Positions 43,683 through 55,926 are shown, counted from the first letter of the stretch. The stretch: DNA of 64,000 nucleotides from Neoarius graeffei (GCF_027579695.1 NC_083590.1:17342446-17406445), one strand, 5' to 3'. Translations and numbers: made by a program. The notes: a model not told the origin generated them from the sequence alone.

Positions 43683-45290
43683 GGACAACCCCGATTCCAA
43701 AAAAGTTAGGACAAAGTACAAATTGTAAATAAAAACAGAATGCAGTGATGTGGAAGTTTCAAAATTCCATATTGTATTCAGAATAGAACATAGATGACAT
43801 ATCAAATGTTTAAACTGAGAAAATGTATCATTTAAAGAGAAAAATTAGGTGATTTTAAATTTCATGACAACACCACATCTCAAAAAAGTTGGGACAAGGC
43901 CCATGTTCACCACTGTGAGACATCCCCTTTTCTCTTTACAACAGTCTGTAAACGTCTGGGGACTGAGGAGACAAGTTGCTCAAGTTTAGGGATAGGAATG
44001 TTAACCCATTCTTGTCTAATGTAGGATTCTAGTTGCTCAACTGTCTTAGGTCTTTTTTGTCGTATCTTCCGTTTTATGATGCGCCAAATGTTTTCTATGG
44101 GTGAAAGATCTGGACTGCAGGCTGGCCAGTTCAGTACCCGGACCCTTCTTCTACACAGCCATGATGCTGTAATTGATGCAGTATATGGTTTGGCATTGTC
44201 ATGTTGGAAAATGCAAGGTCTTCCCTGAAAGAGACGTCGTCTGGATGGGAGCATGTGTTGCTCTAGAACCTGGATATACCTTTCAGCATTGATGGTGTCT
44301 TTCCAGATGTGTAAGCTGCCCATGCCACACGCACTAATGCAACCCCATACCATCAGAGATGCAGGCTTCTGAACTGAGCGCTGATAACAACTTGGGCCGT
44401 CCTTCTCCTCTTTAGTCCGAATGACACGGCGTCCCTGATTTCCATAAAGAACTTCAAATTTTGATTCGTCTGACCACAGAACAGTTTTCCACTTTGCCAC
44501 AGTTCATTTTAAATGAGCCTTGGCCCAGAGAAGACGTCTGCGCTTCTGGATCATGTTTAGATACGGCTTCTTCTTTGAACTATAGAGTTTTAGCTGGCAA
44601 CGGCGGATGGCACGGTGAATTGTGTTCACAGATAATGTTCTCTGGAAATATTCCTGAGCCCATTTTGTGATTTCCAATACAGAAGCATGCCTGTATGTGA
44701 TGCAGTGCCGTCTAAGGGCCCAAAGATCACGGGCACCCAGTATGGTTTTCCGGCCTTGACCCTTACGCACAGAGATTCTTCCAGATTCTCTGAATCTTTT
44801 GATGATATTATGCACTGTAGATGATGATATGTTCAAACTCTTTGCAATTTTACACTGTCAAACTCCTTTCTGATATTGCTCCACTATTTGTCGGCGCAGA
44901 ATTAGGGGGATTGGTGATCCTCTTCCCATCTTTACTTCTGAGAGCCGCTGCCACTCCAAGATGCTCTTTTTATACCCAGTCATGTTAATGACCTATTGCC
45001 AATTGACCTAATGAGTTGTAATTTGGTCCTCCAGCTGTTCCTTTTTTGTACCTTTAACTTTTCCAGCCTCTTATTGCCCCGTCCCAACTTTTTTGAGATG
45101 TGTTGCTATGATAAAATTTCAAATGAGCCAATATTTGGCATGAAATTTCAAAATGTCTCACTTTCGACATTTGATATGTTGTCTATGTTCTACTGTGAAT
45201 ACAATATCAGTTTTTGAGATTTGTAAATTATTGCATTCCGTTTTTATTTACAATTTGTACTTTGTCCCAACTTTTTTGGAATCAGGGTTG
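43683..45290 (-). mobile_element. Tc1-like element, family B, copy 2 (complete)
   Basis: Ends GACAACCCCGATTCC on the left and GGAATCAGGGTTG on the right, with TA beside each. The related empty site at about 62720 confirms the borders. The transposase is on the minus strand. Confidence 0.92.
43907..44929 (-). pseudogene. Tc1 transposase, family B copy 2
   Basis: ATG at 44929 to the stop at 43907. Two nonsense codons are visible: a TGA about 20 codons in, at the same place as one in copy 1, and a TGA at 44503-44501 where copy 1 has Trp. Otherwise it is one frame with the helix-turn-helix ([16 protein letters not shown]), [20 protein letters not shown] and DLSPIENIW. This is the least damaged transposase in the window. 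Confidence 0.9.
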
Positions 45291-45352
45291 TAGTAGAGTA
45301 GTCAGAGTGCGTGATTGCTCATATCCAGAGAATGTGGATAGAATAAGCTCTG

Positions 45353-45870
45353 TTATTCTTTTTTTGTTCAGAAACACAAGATTTTTCTTAACATTTGTCA
45401 TGTTTTGTTATTTAAGAGTTCACCAAGTTAACATGACATCACCCAATTCAAAAATAAACTTGCTTTAGTGTCGTAAATAATACTTTGAACAAAAGTACAA
45501 CAAACTATATTAACGTTTTGATAAATAAAAGTCAAATATATAAAATTACACAAAAAAATTTTGCAAAAAATATTAGATCCATTATAAACTACAGAGTACT
45601 ACTCAGGGCTTGACATTAACTTTTCAACCCACTTGCCCTGGGGCGCAAGTGGGGGTTAATTTCCACTTGCCCCCCAATATTATCACTTGCCCCCTATTTT
45701 GTGAGTACTCCTTTTTTTAGGAAAACCATAGAATAGTTGTGAATTACAACATAAAATGAAGATCGCACATTGAGTTGAAGTTTGGTTATTGATTAAGTTT
45801 ATTATTAAGTTTGGTTATTGGCTACTTTTTACTTTTACTTGTAACGGACAATAACGATTTTATCCAAAAT
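45353..45870. other. No gene; repeat end at about 45605
   Basis: The stretch GGGCTTGACATTAACTTTTC plus CACTTGCCCC repeats looks like the end of a dispersed element. The partner end was not found. Confidence 0.4.
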
Positions 45871-45883
45871 AGTTTTTCCTGCC

Positions 45884-46254
45884 GGGCAGCATGGTGGTGT
45901 AGTGGTTAGCGCTGTCGCCTCACAGCAAGAAGGTCCGGGTTCGAGCCCCATGGCCGGCGAGGGCCTTTCTGTGTGGAGTTTGCATGTTCTCCCCGTGTCC
46001 GCGTGGGTTTCCTCCGGGTGCTCCGGTTTCCCCCACAGTCCAAAGACATGCAGGTTAGGTTAACTGGTGACTCTAAATTGACCGTAGGTGTGAATGTGAG
46101 TGTGAATGGTTGTCTGTGTCTATGTGTCAGCCCTGTGATGACCTGGCGACTTGTCCAGGGTGTACCCCGCCTTTCGCCCGTAGTCAGCTGGGATAGGCTC
46201 CAGCTTGCCTGCGACGCTGTAGAACAGGATAAAGCGGCTACAGATGATGAGATG
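45884..46254 (+). mobile_element. SINE copy 11 (GAGAT tail)
   Basis: Full-length plus-strand copy with TSD AGTTTTTCCTGCC at 45871-45883 and 46255-46267. Confidence 0.93.
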
Positions 46255-46267
46255 AGTTTTTCCTGCC

Positions 46268-47202
46268 TTAGTCAATTTATTTCCATTTCACATGCATGCA
46301 GCTGTTGTAAAGTTCAGTGTGTTTGTGTAGAACTCTCTCTCAGACTGTAGGTTCATGACTCGATAATTTAGAAATCTATAACAAAGTTTGCATGAAGAAA
46401 ACAATAGGGTGCCAAACTTTTGAACAGTACTGTGTTTGAGAATATTTATATATCTTTTTTTTTGGCCATATAAACATCAAAGAGACACTGTTAAAAAATC
46501 CTGCTTGAGTCTGCTTGGATCAGCTGATTGTTGTGATTTACGGTGTTCTAAATGCATGTGTTGCCAACAGTGGAGTTGTAGTGTGCCCTCTGGTGAAAAA
46601 CCATGGAAGGACAACACTCATAACATGGTTGAAGGCTCCATCCACCGTCACTCCTTTTCTTTTTTTGTCATTCATCGGGCCATTATAAATACAGATATAG
46701 ATTCAGTTGGAATTAGCTCATATCAGGACACTGATTTATTGCTCAGACTCTAATGATAACATTTAATGTTGTGAAATGTCCACAAAACAAATTGTTATAG
46801 CAGTTCTAAAAAGTTGAATCAGTATTACAAGGGTTTTTTGTTTGTTTTTATGTGTGTGTTTTATTTTTTAATCTGTTTTTAGTTTATCTTTCCTACTTTT
46901 TGTCTTTTTTGTCATTGCGCTTTTATTTCTATTATCTCTGTTGTTCCAGTTTTTAGATCCCTTTATTTCTTTTTTGGTCTGTCATTCCTGTGGGAGGCTA
47001 AACGGTGGCCACTTTGAAGAATCTAAAATGTGAATTTAAAACCACTTTTTGTTTATCACATGTTCCATATGTGGCTTCAGAGTTTTGTTGTCTTCAGTAT
47101 TATTCTGCAGTGTAGAAAATGTTCAAAATACAGAAAAACCTATGAATGAGTAGAGTAGGGGTGTACAAACTTTTGTCTGGTACAATGTATATACTACAAA
47201 TC
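46268..47202. other. No gene; two Tc1-type right ends
   Basis: GTGCCAAACTTTTGAACAGTACTG near 46410 and GTGTACAAACTTTTGTCTGG near 47161 are both right ends of Tc1-type elements in the same orientation. Left partners are absent. Confidence 0.45.
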
Positions 47203-48791
47203 CAGTGGCGGCTGGTAGTCTTTCAAACAGGGGAGGCTGGTCGGTTACGATATTTCCAGATTTTAAAAGAAAAAACATCAATTTTGCCCATACTCTTGCC
47301 TCTGATCTGGCTGATTGTTGGCAGCGTCACAAACTGTGAAATAACAGGTTCTTTTGGCCCATTAGCCTACTGTCCAATATACATGATGGTGGTGTTGGGG
47401 GGGGGGGGGGGGGGTATATTTTAACACAGGGTGCTTGCTCTTTTTCCAAATTAAAATTCCAGACTTTTTCCAGACTTTTTCAAAACTGAGATTTTTATTC
47501 CCAAGACCTTGACTTTATGTACTTTTACACTTGCGTGCCTACTGCCTACTTTATTGGTTGAGATAGTACCAGTTGTGTTTAGTACATTTTAATAAAATCG
47601 AATTAACAAAATGAACAAAATGATGTTTAAATTATGTTTTACTAACAAAAATGATTTCAGGATAAAAATGTTTCTTTTGACTGTAGAACACGATAATGAG
47701 AATAGACATCATGACTTTCGCAGTCCTGATTGTTTTTTCGTCAGTTGCCTATTTAAAAATCTACTGTTGGCAAGGAGGGCAGATCTTATCATTGAGGCAT
47801 TCCTATACAATATGGTTATGTTTTCCTCCAAAAAGAATGAAAGAAGGCAACAAGTGCATGAGCAACTATAGAAATTCGGAGGATTTATCTCCATATGCGC
47901 CCCGCAGGTAGCCGCTATTATTATCCTGATTGTTATTTCTCAGTTGCCTATTTAAAAATGTATTTGGACGAGGAGGGCAGAGCTTGTAGCCTGACAAGCC
48001 AGACTATAACATATAGGGTACGTCTAGATTTCTAGGCTACGGAGCTTGCTTATTCATTGTGGTATTCACCTAGCCTACAAAACTAGAAATTCGAAGGAAT
48101 TTATCTCCATAGTTACGTGCCCCGCAGGCAGTGGTGTAACGGTGAAGCCAGGCCCAGGTGCAAGTTTCTCGCATCGGCCCCCCCAACACCCGCCACCAGT
48201 AAACCCCCTTTCACGTCAGCTCAACAAATGAACAACCAAGCCAATATGCCTTTACTTCCCCTTTCAAACATCTGTCATAGCCTGCTTATCACCAGCTTGT
48301 AAACAAACAGCGAAATAATTTGTAGACTGTATAGCCATGGTGAGCATGGACAGCCTATGCGCACTACTAAATGTTTCATCAACATGCACCAACACAAGCA
48401 AATAGCAGCTATAGCAGCTATCAAATGCACAACACGAAACGTGGGCACAATCGCTATCCTCATACTGTATATCAAGCAGTGACAGATGCTGCAGTAAGGC
48501 TATCTTGACTCGACTCCACAATAACGTTAGCCTACTTGATTACATAGAGGAAAGCTGTCTGTAACTCACCCTTAGAAGTTCACTTGTCCTTCCATTCAGT
48601 GAAGTTACTTATTTCAGGCTACATCTCCACATTGCAAACACCTCAAGATAGGGAAATATCTTCCCTAGATTTAATTTGCAGCAGCTTTTCCAGCTGCCTT
48701 TTCCTTTCTCTTCTGTGCACAATTTCGTTTGCTTAACATTAGGTTTCCAATTTTATTTTAACCTCATGTTATGTATGGCAGTGTTCTAGGC

Positions 48792-50404
48792 TACAGTGGT
48801 GCTTGAAAGTTTGTGAACCCTATAGAATTTTCTATATTTCTGCATAAATACGACCTAAAACATCATCAGATTTTCACACAAGTCCTAAAAGTAGATAAAG
48901 AGAACCCAGTTAAACAAATGAGACAAAAATATTATACTTGGTCATCTATTTATTGAGGAAAATGATCCAGTATTACATATCTGTGAGTGGCAAAAGTATG
49001 TGAACTTCTAGGATTAGCAGTTAATTTGAAGGTGAAATTTGAAAACACCTGACACTATCAATGGGATGACAATCAGGTGTGAGTGGACACCCTGTTTTAT
49101 TTAAAGAACAGGGATCTATCAAAGTCTGATCTTCACAACACGTTTGTGGAAGTGCATCATGGCACGAACAAAGGAGATTTCTGAGGACCTCAGAAAAAGC
49201 ATTGTTGATGCTCATCAGGCTGGAAAAGGTTACAAAACCATCTCTAAAGAGTTTGGACTCCACCAATCCACAGTCAGACAGATTGTGTACAAATGGAGGA
49301 AATTCAAGACCATTGTTACCCTCCCCAGGAGTGGTCGACCAACAAAGATCTCTCCAAGAGCAAGGCATGTAATAGTCGGCGAGGTCACAAAGGACCCCAG
49401 GGTTACTTCTAAGCAACTGAAGGCTTCTCGCACATTGGCTAATGTTAATGTTCATGAGTCCACCATCAGGAGAACACTGAACAACAATCGTGTGCATGGC
49501 AGGGTTGCAAGGAGAAAGCCACTGCTCTCCAAAAAGAACGCTGCTGCTCATCTGCAGTTTGCTAAAGATCACATGGACAAGCCAGAAGGCTATTGGAAAA
49601 ATGTTTTGTGGACGGATGAAACCAAAATAGAACTTTTTGGTTTAAATGAGAAGCATTATGTTTGGAGAAAGGAAAACACTGCATTCCAGCATAAGAACCT
49701 TATCCCGTCTGTGAAACATGGTGGTGGTAGTATCATGGTTTGGGCCTGTTTTGCTGCATCTGGGCCAGGACGGCTTGCCATCGTTGATGGAACAATGAAT
49801 TCTGAATTATACCAGTGAATTCTGAAGGAAAATGTCAGGACATCTGTCCAGGAACTGAATCTCAAGAGAAGGTGGGTCATGCAGCAAGACAATGACCCTA
49901 AGCACACAAGTCGTTCTACCAAAGAATGGTTAAAGAAGAATAAAGTTAATGTTTTGTAATGGCCAAGTCAAAGTCCTGACCTTAATCCAATGGAAATGTT
50001 GTGGAAGGACCTGAAGTGAGCAGTTCATGTGAGGAAACCCGCCAACATCCCAGAGTTGAAGCTGTTCTGTACGGAGGAATGGGCTAAAATTCCTCCAAGC
50101 CGGTGTGCAGGACTGATCAACAGTTACCGCAAACGTTTAGTTGCAGTTATTGCTGCACAAGGGGGTCACACCAGATACTGAAAGTAAAGGTTCACATACT
50201 TTTGCCACTCACAGATATGTAATATTGGATCATTTTCATTCAATAAATAAATGACCAAGTATAATATTTTTGTCTCATTTGTTTAACTGGGTTCTCTTTA
50301 TCTACTTTTAGGACTTGTGTGAAAATCTGATGTTGTTTTAGGTCATATTTATTCAGATATATAGAAAATTCTAAAGGGTTCACAAACTTTCAAGCACCAC
50401 TGTA
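48792..50404 (+). mobile_element. Tc1-like element, family A, copy 2
   Basis: Ends TACAGTGGTGCTTGAAAGTT and CTTTCAAGCACCACTGTA, length about 1.61 kb. It is the same family as 31340-32940, in opposite orientation and better preserved. Confidence 0.95.
49144..50181 (+). pseudogene. Tc1 transposase, family A copy 2
   Basis: Open from the upstream start region through residue 224 (stop TGA 49816-49818). Further in-frame stops follow: TAA near 49957 and TGA near 50016. Landmarks are the helix-turn-helix (HQSTVRQIVYKWRKFK), GRPTK hook, LWTDETKIELFG, QQDNDPKHT and SPDLNPMEMLW, so all three catalytic acidic positions remain in one frame apart from the stops. Confidence 0.92.
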
Positions 50405-51832
50405 TCTCTGACCTTAGCCTACTTGATTGTAACTTATGAGAGCAAACGTTGCAGATGGACTTTTTATGTTTAATTAATTGTTGCTTTCAGAAAGTGTTAG
50501 CAAGATAACACATAAAAACACATAAAAACTTATTAGGCATAGATCATCGGTGATGGAAGCAGTTTTAAAGTGGAGATGCAAGAACAAATGTATCCTACAA
50601 ATTGGGGGTTCTCCCCAAAGAAAATTTGCATGCAAAATATCGGCTAAATTACTTTTTTTCCACAATATTAATAATAAGGTATTGTTCAGTCCAGGCAATG
50701 GTGAGTGAAGAGCTCCAAAGATGACTTGCCTAGGCTACTACATATTTGTGTAGTTTCTCAAGCTTTTGAAGTAAAGCATTTTTATGAGACTATGGCTAAA
50801 TATAGGCATTGCTCTATTGGTAATCATAAATGGACCTCCGCTCCACGGACCTACCAAAAAACATTGTGCACGCATGCCAGCGGCATTAGGGAAAATTAGC
50901 CTACTAGATGATGGCACTGGGACAATTCAAGGTTGGGTTGTGTTTTCTGATTCAAACAGTACCACACCATCTCATCTGAAATGACACAACACAATATTTT
51001 AATGCAGGAATTCTCAAAATTTTCTCTGAGGACAAACTCTCTAATCCCCATTTTCTTTGCCCTTTAGCAACAACGTCTCCATGTACGGTGGGGAGCCGTG
51101 GGGTTTTAAAATCGGTTGGCCGCTGCTGAACTTAACGGGCTAGGCTCTGAAAGTAGAGTTTATGTTTGGATTGAACGCATCATTCCCACTCATTCACTCC
51201 TATATGAACCTCTAGAAAATATATTTTAACAAATAAAATAAAACCGTTTCACAAGTTAACTCGGTTGGCGCTGCAAACGGTTAACAGAATTTATGTGACA
51301 GGTAGGCTATTTTGGTATTTTGATTGTGGACAAGCCTATTTAACAGCCAAGTGATGGCGCATCCCAAGTTAAGGTGTTCAAAGCAATGTGGCATATTTGG
51401 TGCATATTTTCAAACATTATGAGAGAATAGCCTATCTCAGATAGCCTACAGCCCATGACTGGTAGCCTAATGTCAGAATCGGGGAGAAGCAATCGGGCAT
51501 GATTGTCGTGTAGTGTGTGGTGTTTCATTGTGCGTTCGAATCTTATACGAGCGTGTTTACAGTCGGAGAGAGAAAATATCGGTCAAGATTCTCTTCATGT
51601 GTGTGGCGTAGTCCCGATTTTAAAAAACTTATAAGATTTCAAAATCGTGTGGTGTGGGGTCAGCTTAAGTGATGCTGCCACACCACATCAAGCCGGCTGT
51701 GTAAGCACGAGTTCAGGTACGTTCAACTTGTGTAAAATTATATGATATGATATATGATGTGATATATGATATATTATTTGATTTGGTAGAATGCATAGTC
51801 ACAATCCGGTGTAGGCTAACTTTTTGGAAACA

Positions 51833-52245
51833 GTAAGTTAAGGTTTCAAGCTATGCGGTTAGCATAGCTACTAACTTGCTAAGATGATAAAATGTTTGTT
51901 CTCTCATAGAAGTGATTATATGATAACCTTTGACGCCTGTCGTGGTTACATTATTTGTGTCTTATTTTCCCCTGTTGCTTTATTTCTTTTGTTTAGGTGC
52001 TATGTTAAGAAATTCAATCTGAGATGACAGTGAGAAGTTGTGAAAAGTAAGTTATGGCTTCAAGCTATGTAGTTAGCATACCTGTAGCTGCTAACTTGCT
52101 AAGCAGCTAAGATGATAAAACATTTGTTCTCTCATAGTAGAAGTGATTATATGATAACCTTTGACATCTGTTGCAGTTACATTATTTGTCTTATTTTCCC
52201 CTGTTGCTTTATTTATTTTATTTAGGTGCTGTGTTAAGAAATTCA
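51833..52245 (+). repeat. Tandem duplication containing splice-like borders
   Basis: Unit 1 (51833-52017) and unit 2 (52047-52245) are about 85-90% alike. Each begins GTAAGTTA, like a splice donor, and ends TTTAGGTGCT(A/G)TGTTAAG, like an acceptor plus exon start. Confidence 0.8.
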
Positions 52246-52344
52246 GTCCTTCCTAATTCCACTGAGGCTGAGATGACAGCGAAGTTGTGGCTGCAGGACA
52301 TCATGGATGAGCTGCGCAAGCATCGTAAAAGTAGCCTAAGCTAA
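52226..52344 (+). CDS. Possible terminal exon of an unrecognised transposon gene
   Basis: After the acceptor-like TTATTTTATTTAG the frame is open for 38 codons (GCT at 52228 through AGC) to TAA at 52342-52344, including WLQDIMDELRKHRK. AATAAA follows at 52388-52393, which fits a last exon with its polyadenylation signal. I do not recognise the protein. Upstream exons are uncertain; a donor-like CAG/GTACGT sits near 51718. Confidence 0.35.
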
Positions 52345-53482
52345 GGTGCCAAAAACTTGCCTTGCCTTGTAATGTTGCCTATATCAAAATAAATGAAATG
52401 ACGTTTCTGACTTTGAACCTTCGGTCTCTTCATTTGTGAAACATACAAGGGTTTTAGATTTTGATGCAGCCTAAACAAATCAATAAGACGGTGGGATCCT
52501 ACTAGAGCAGAGAAAAGCATTCAGATGCCTCCCTCCCATTGACTTAACTTTGGAAGGGCTGATTTTCAAACGTGCTGCGGTGTTTCCAGCGATGCCGTGA
52601 AAGTCAGCTGTTTCAGTGTTAAGTCAATGGGAGAGTGAGGCATCCAAATGCTTTCCCCGCTCTAGTGGGATCGCACTGCATAGGTCATAGTTATGTCGGG
52701 TGTGCGTTGGCTCATGAGCTGCATAGGTCACAGTTATGTCGGGTGTACGTTGGCTCATGTTCGGACACCATTCTAATGCCAACATCTTCCCGATATCTTG
52801 CCAATTAGCTACCGATCTCCATAATACATCTCACCGATGCACCATATGTCGGGCGGCGCCTGTTGCCCCAACGTCGGCAAGACCTAATTTGCTGTCTGGG
52901 TACGTGACCGGTTAGCAAAATCATTGTTTTTACACCCTTCCTGTTTCTTATTTCACAATATTATGTGTCTTTGAGCATCTGTGTCTTTGAGATTTTTTTT
53001 CCATACTTTATTAAGACTTTCACACAAAATCCAAGACTTTTCAAGGTCTGGAAAACAGCATTTCAAAATTCCATACTTTTTAAGACTTTCAAGACTTGCG
53101 CAAGCACCCTGTAACATTTTATATTTTAAAATTGTGGCATGTTGTTTAAAAATTGATCATTATTGAAAGCAGCTCTTTGTCAGGAACCTCAGCAGTAGAG
53201 CTGGGTGCCACACATTTCATTCAATGACACTTTCCCTATATTTTACTTATTTTGACTGAGAAATGTTTTATTGACAATTTTGATAACCCTTCACTTTTAA
53301 TCCAGGTCTGTAGTGTGAAATGTTCTCGGCTGTGTTTTTGTTTAAAAATGTTTTCCAAATTGTAGCTGTGTTTAATTCATATCCAGAGAGATATATATTC
53401 CAATACAATATACTCAGCATAAACATTTTAAATAGATTCTATATTTTTGGTCCATCCATGACATATTACTAAAGTAGCCTAT

Positions 53483-53686
53483 TTACTGTTGTTGATGTGG
53501 GTCACTTGCTGTTAGCCAATTCACTTTCTCGTACCAGGAGAGCTGAAAGGAACGAGTATTATTCCCTACCTTTTTCACCAAGTCAATTTGAGGCGTTGGT
53601 CTACCCTGCTCTTTAATTTTAATTTTTTCCTCGAAAGGAAGACTGGCAAATGGCTTCGCCAAAATTACATCAGCAATGCTTGGCAT
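53483..53686 (-). CDS. N-terminal exon of a hAT (ZMYM1-like) transposase
   Basis: 67 codons, including an RSFQLSWYEKVNWLTAS segment that matches the start of the TTF-type zinc-finger region of hAT transposases (R-x-F-x-x-S-W...W-L). The zinc ligands themselves lie beyond the end and are not present here. It lies just inside the right end of the element, as expected for its 5' exon. The catalytic domain was not found. Confidence 0.55.
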   Translation of the reverse strand: MPSIADVILAKPFASLPFEEKIKIKEQGRPTPQIDLVKKVGNNTRSFQLSWYEKVNWLTASDPHQQQ

Positions 53687-54432
53687 TCCGTGCGCAGCTT
53701 TCTTGCTAGCTGACTAGCCCCCTCAAGTTCAAGCTCAGTCACTCAAATAAACGACATTTCTGGAACTAAGATAGCAAACTTGACAACACTATATTTACAC
53801 TTTATTTACAATGAAAATATATACAAACTAAAAAAGCTGGTAGAAACCGTATGTAATGAATGAAATCGAAATGTAAGCTGATCTCTTACAATACACCACA
53901 GCACTCGCGAATCTGCATGGGACTGAACTGATGTTGCCAGATACTGCTGACGTTATCCAGCCCAAAATATGTTCAAAACCCGCCAATATGCACTTAAAAC
54001 CGCTCAATTGAGCGGGAAACCCCCCAATCTGGCAACACTGTACCGCTGCCTGTCTATAGTTGAAACGAGCTGTCAATCAAAGAAAATACCCGGCCGCTTT
54101 CACCAATCACCAGTCTCCTCGCGGAAACTGCCATGTCCCTGCCATGTGAGGCTCGGAGTCCGTGGGCGGGCGTTTTCGCAGTATTTGTCCAATAATCGTC
54201 TTGCATTTTGAGATTGAAAGCGCAGAGCTCCCAAATGCCATTGAAGTGCACTGAGGCTGCGCTGCATCGCGCTGTCACAAGGGGGAGAAACTCACGCGCA
54301 CATTAAAGTTATAAGGGCATTTTTAGAGGAGGCTGAGCCTCCCTCGTTGTCTTAGAGCAATCGCCCGTGTACAAATCACTGATACTGTATAAATCACTTT
54401 AGGATTTAATTTGCACTTTAAAATTCTGGCCC

Positions 54433-54808
54433 GGCGGCACGGTGGTGTAGTGGTTAGCACTGTCGCCTCACAGCAAGAAGGTCCTGGGTTCGAGCCCCGG
54501 GGCCGGCGAGGGCCTTTCTGTGTGGAGTTTGCATGTTCTCCCCGTGTCCGCGTGGGTTTCCTCCGGATGCTCCGGTTTCCCCCACAGTCCAAAGACATGC
54601 AGGTTAGGTTAACTGGTGACTCTAAATTGACTGTAGTGAATGTGAGTGTGAATGGTTGTCTGTGTCTATGTGTCAGCCCTGTGATGACCTGGCGACTTGT
54701 CCAGGGTGTACCCCGCCTTTCGCCCGTAGTCAGCTGGGATAGGCTCCAGCTTGCCTGCGACCCTGTAGAAGGATAAAGCGGCTAGAGATAATGAGATGAG
54801 ATGAGATG
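54433..54808 (+). mobile_element. SINE copy 12 (GAGAT tail)
   Basis: Full-length plus-strand copy with TSD AAAATTCTGGCCC at 54420-54432 and 54809-54821. The head reads GGCGGCACGGTGGTGTAGTG. It is one of the least diverged copies. Confidence 0.95.
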
Positions 54809-54899
54809 AAAATTCTGGCCCTTCCCTTTGTTCATTACACATCTTGTATTCCCGGTCTATGCGTTATTGTCTTTATTTTGTTTTGTTATATTGTACAGC

Positions 54900-55270
54900 G
54901 GGAGGCATGGTGGTGTAGTGGTTAGCGCTGTCGCTTCACAGTAAGAAGGTCCTGGGTTCGAGCCCCGTGGCCGGCGAGGGCCCTTCTGTGTGGAGTTTGC
55001 ATGCTCTCCCCGTGTCGGCGTGGGTTTCCTCCGGGTGCTCCGGTTTCCCCCACAGTCCAAAGACATGCAGGTTAGGTTAACTGGTGACTCTAAATTGACC
55101 GTAGGTGTGAATGTGAGTGTGAATGGTTGTCTGTGTCTATGTGTCAGCCCTGTGATGACCTGGCGACTTGTCCAGGGTGAACCCCGCCTCTCACCCATAG
55201 TCAGCTGGGATAGGCTCCAGCTTGCCTGCGACCCTGTAGAACAGGATAAGCGGCTACAGATAATGGATGG
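54900..55270 (+). mobile_element. SINE copy 13 (GGAT tail)
   Basis: Full-length plus-strand copy with TSD ATATTGTACAGC at 54888-54899 and 55271-55282. It lies only 91 bp from copy 12 but has the other tail type. Confidence 0.95.
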
Positions 55271-55282
55271 ATATTGTACAGC

Positions 55283-55926
55283 CTTTGTGTTGGTATCATA
55301 ATAATAAAAGTGATCATATCTCGTCCGCACGATATTGTTCTTGTGAGACAGGAAAATGCCATGCCAGAGTCGTTTCCTCACAAACCCTTCTTTTTCCTGG
55401 TCTTGAAGTTAATCCTACACACCCCTTCACCTCTGACTGTTACAGCACTGACACTGGAGACTCCTTCCATAAATGTTCAATCGTTGAAAACTGATCACTG
55501 ATTTATGCACCTCTTCTATACTAAATAACAGCATGTTTTTAAAACGTGTTGATTATGAAGACTAGATTAAGCAGCACATCCACCAAATTATCAGACAACA
55601 CCTTCTGACCAATCAGAACCCAGAATTCTGCTGCACTGTGGTATAAGACCCCACATAAAAACCCTTGGCTTTTTTTCCAGTTTCAAAATACGGGGTGGGG
55701 GGAGTTGTGAAAAGTTTTGCCCCCAGCTATAAGCGCTGGTGTGTCTATAAATACTGTATAGAATCAGCTTGTTTGTTATACAGCCATCTTTCTATCCATC
55801 ATATTACAGCTCACTGTATGCAGTACTAAGGTTCCCAACACACAGCACCTTCACCCCATAAGTCAAAGCCCTGCCCTGTCTGCCCCATCAGTCCCCACGC
55901 CTGTGTGCAAGTGATGCACAGTACAT

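Larger units (their letters stand above)
43205..45352. mobile_element. TIR element (ATTCTATCCACATTC repeats), copy 1, holding a Tc1 insertion
   Basis: The inner ends TATTCTATCCACATTCACTGG (about 43338) and its inverse at about 45330-45352 mark a non-autonomous element also seen at 62265-62790. This copy is interrupted by a Tc1 family-B element (43683-45290). Confidence 0.65.
47427..53111. mobile_element. DNA transposon with CAGGGTGCTTG termini and 5-bp TSD
   Basis: Perfect 11-bp terminal inverted repeats: CAGGGTGCTTG at 47427 and CAAGCACCCTG ending 53111, flanked by TAACA at 47422-47426 and 53112-53116. After removing the inner Tc1, length is about 4.1 kb. Internal duplications occur at 47724-48128 and 51833-52245, and an exon-like segment at 52226-52344. 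No transposase domain was identified, so the superfamily is open. Confidence 0.65.
47203..54381 (-). mobile_element. hAT-like element (CAGTGGCGGCTGG left end) with nested insertions
   Basis: The left end CAGTGGCGGCTGGTAG and right end region CAATCGCCCGTGTACAAATCACTG match a fish element I recognise. Near the right end is a minus-strand N-terminal exon of a hAT/ZMYM1-like transposase. Much of the interior is occupied by another element (47427-53111), which itself holds a Tc1. No matching 8-bp TSD was found. Confidence 0.55.
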
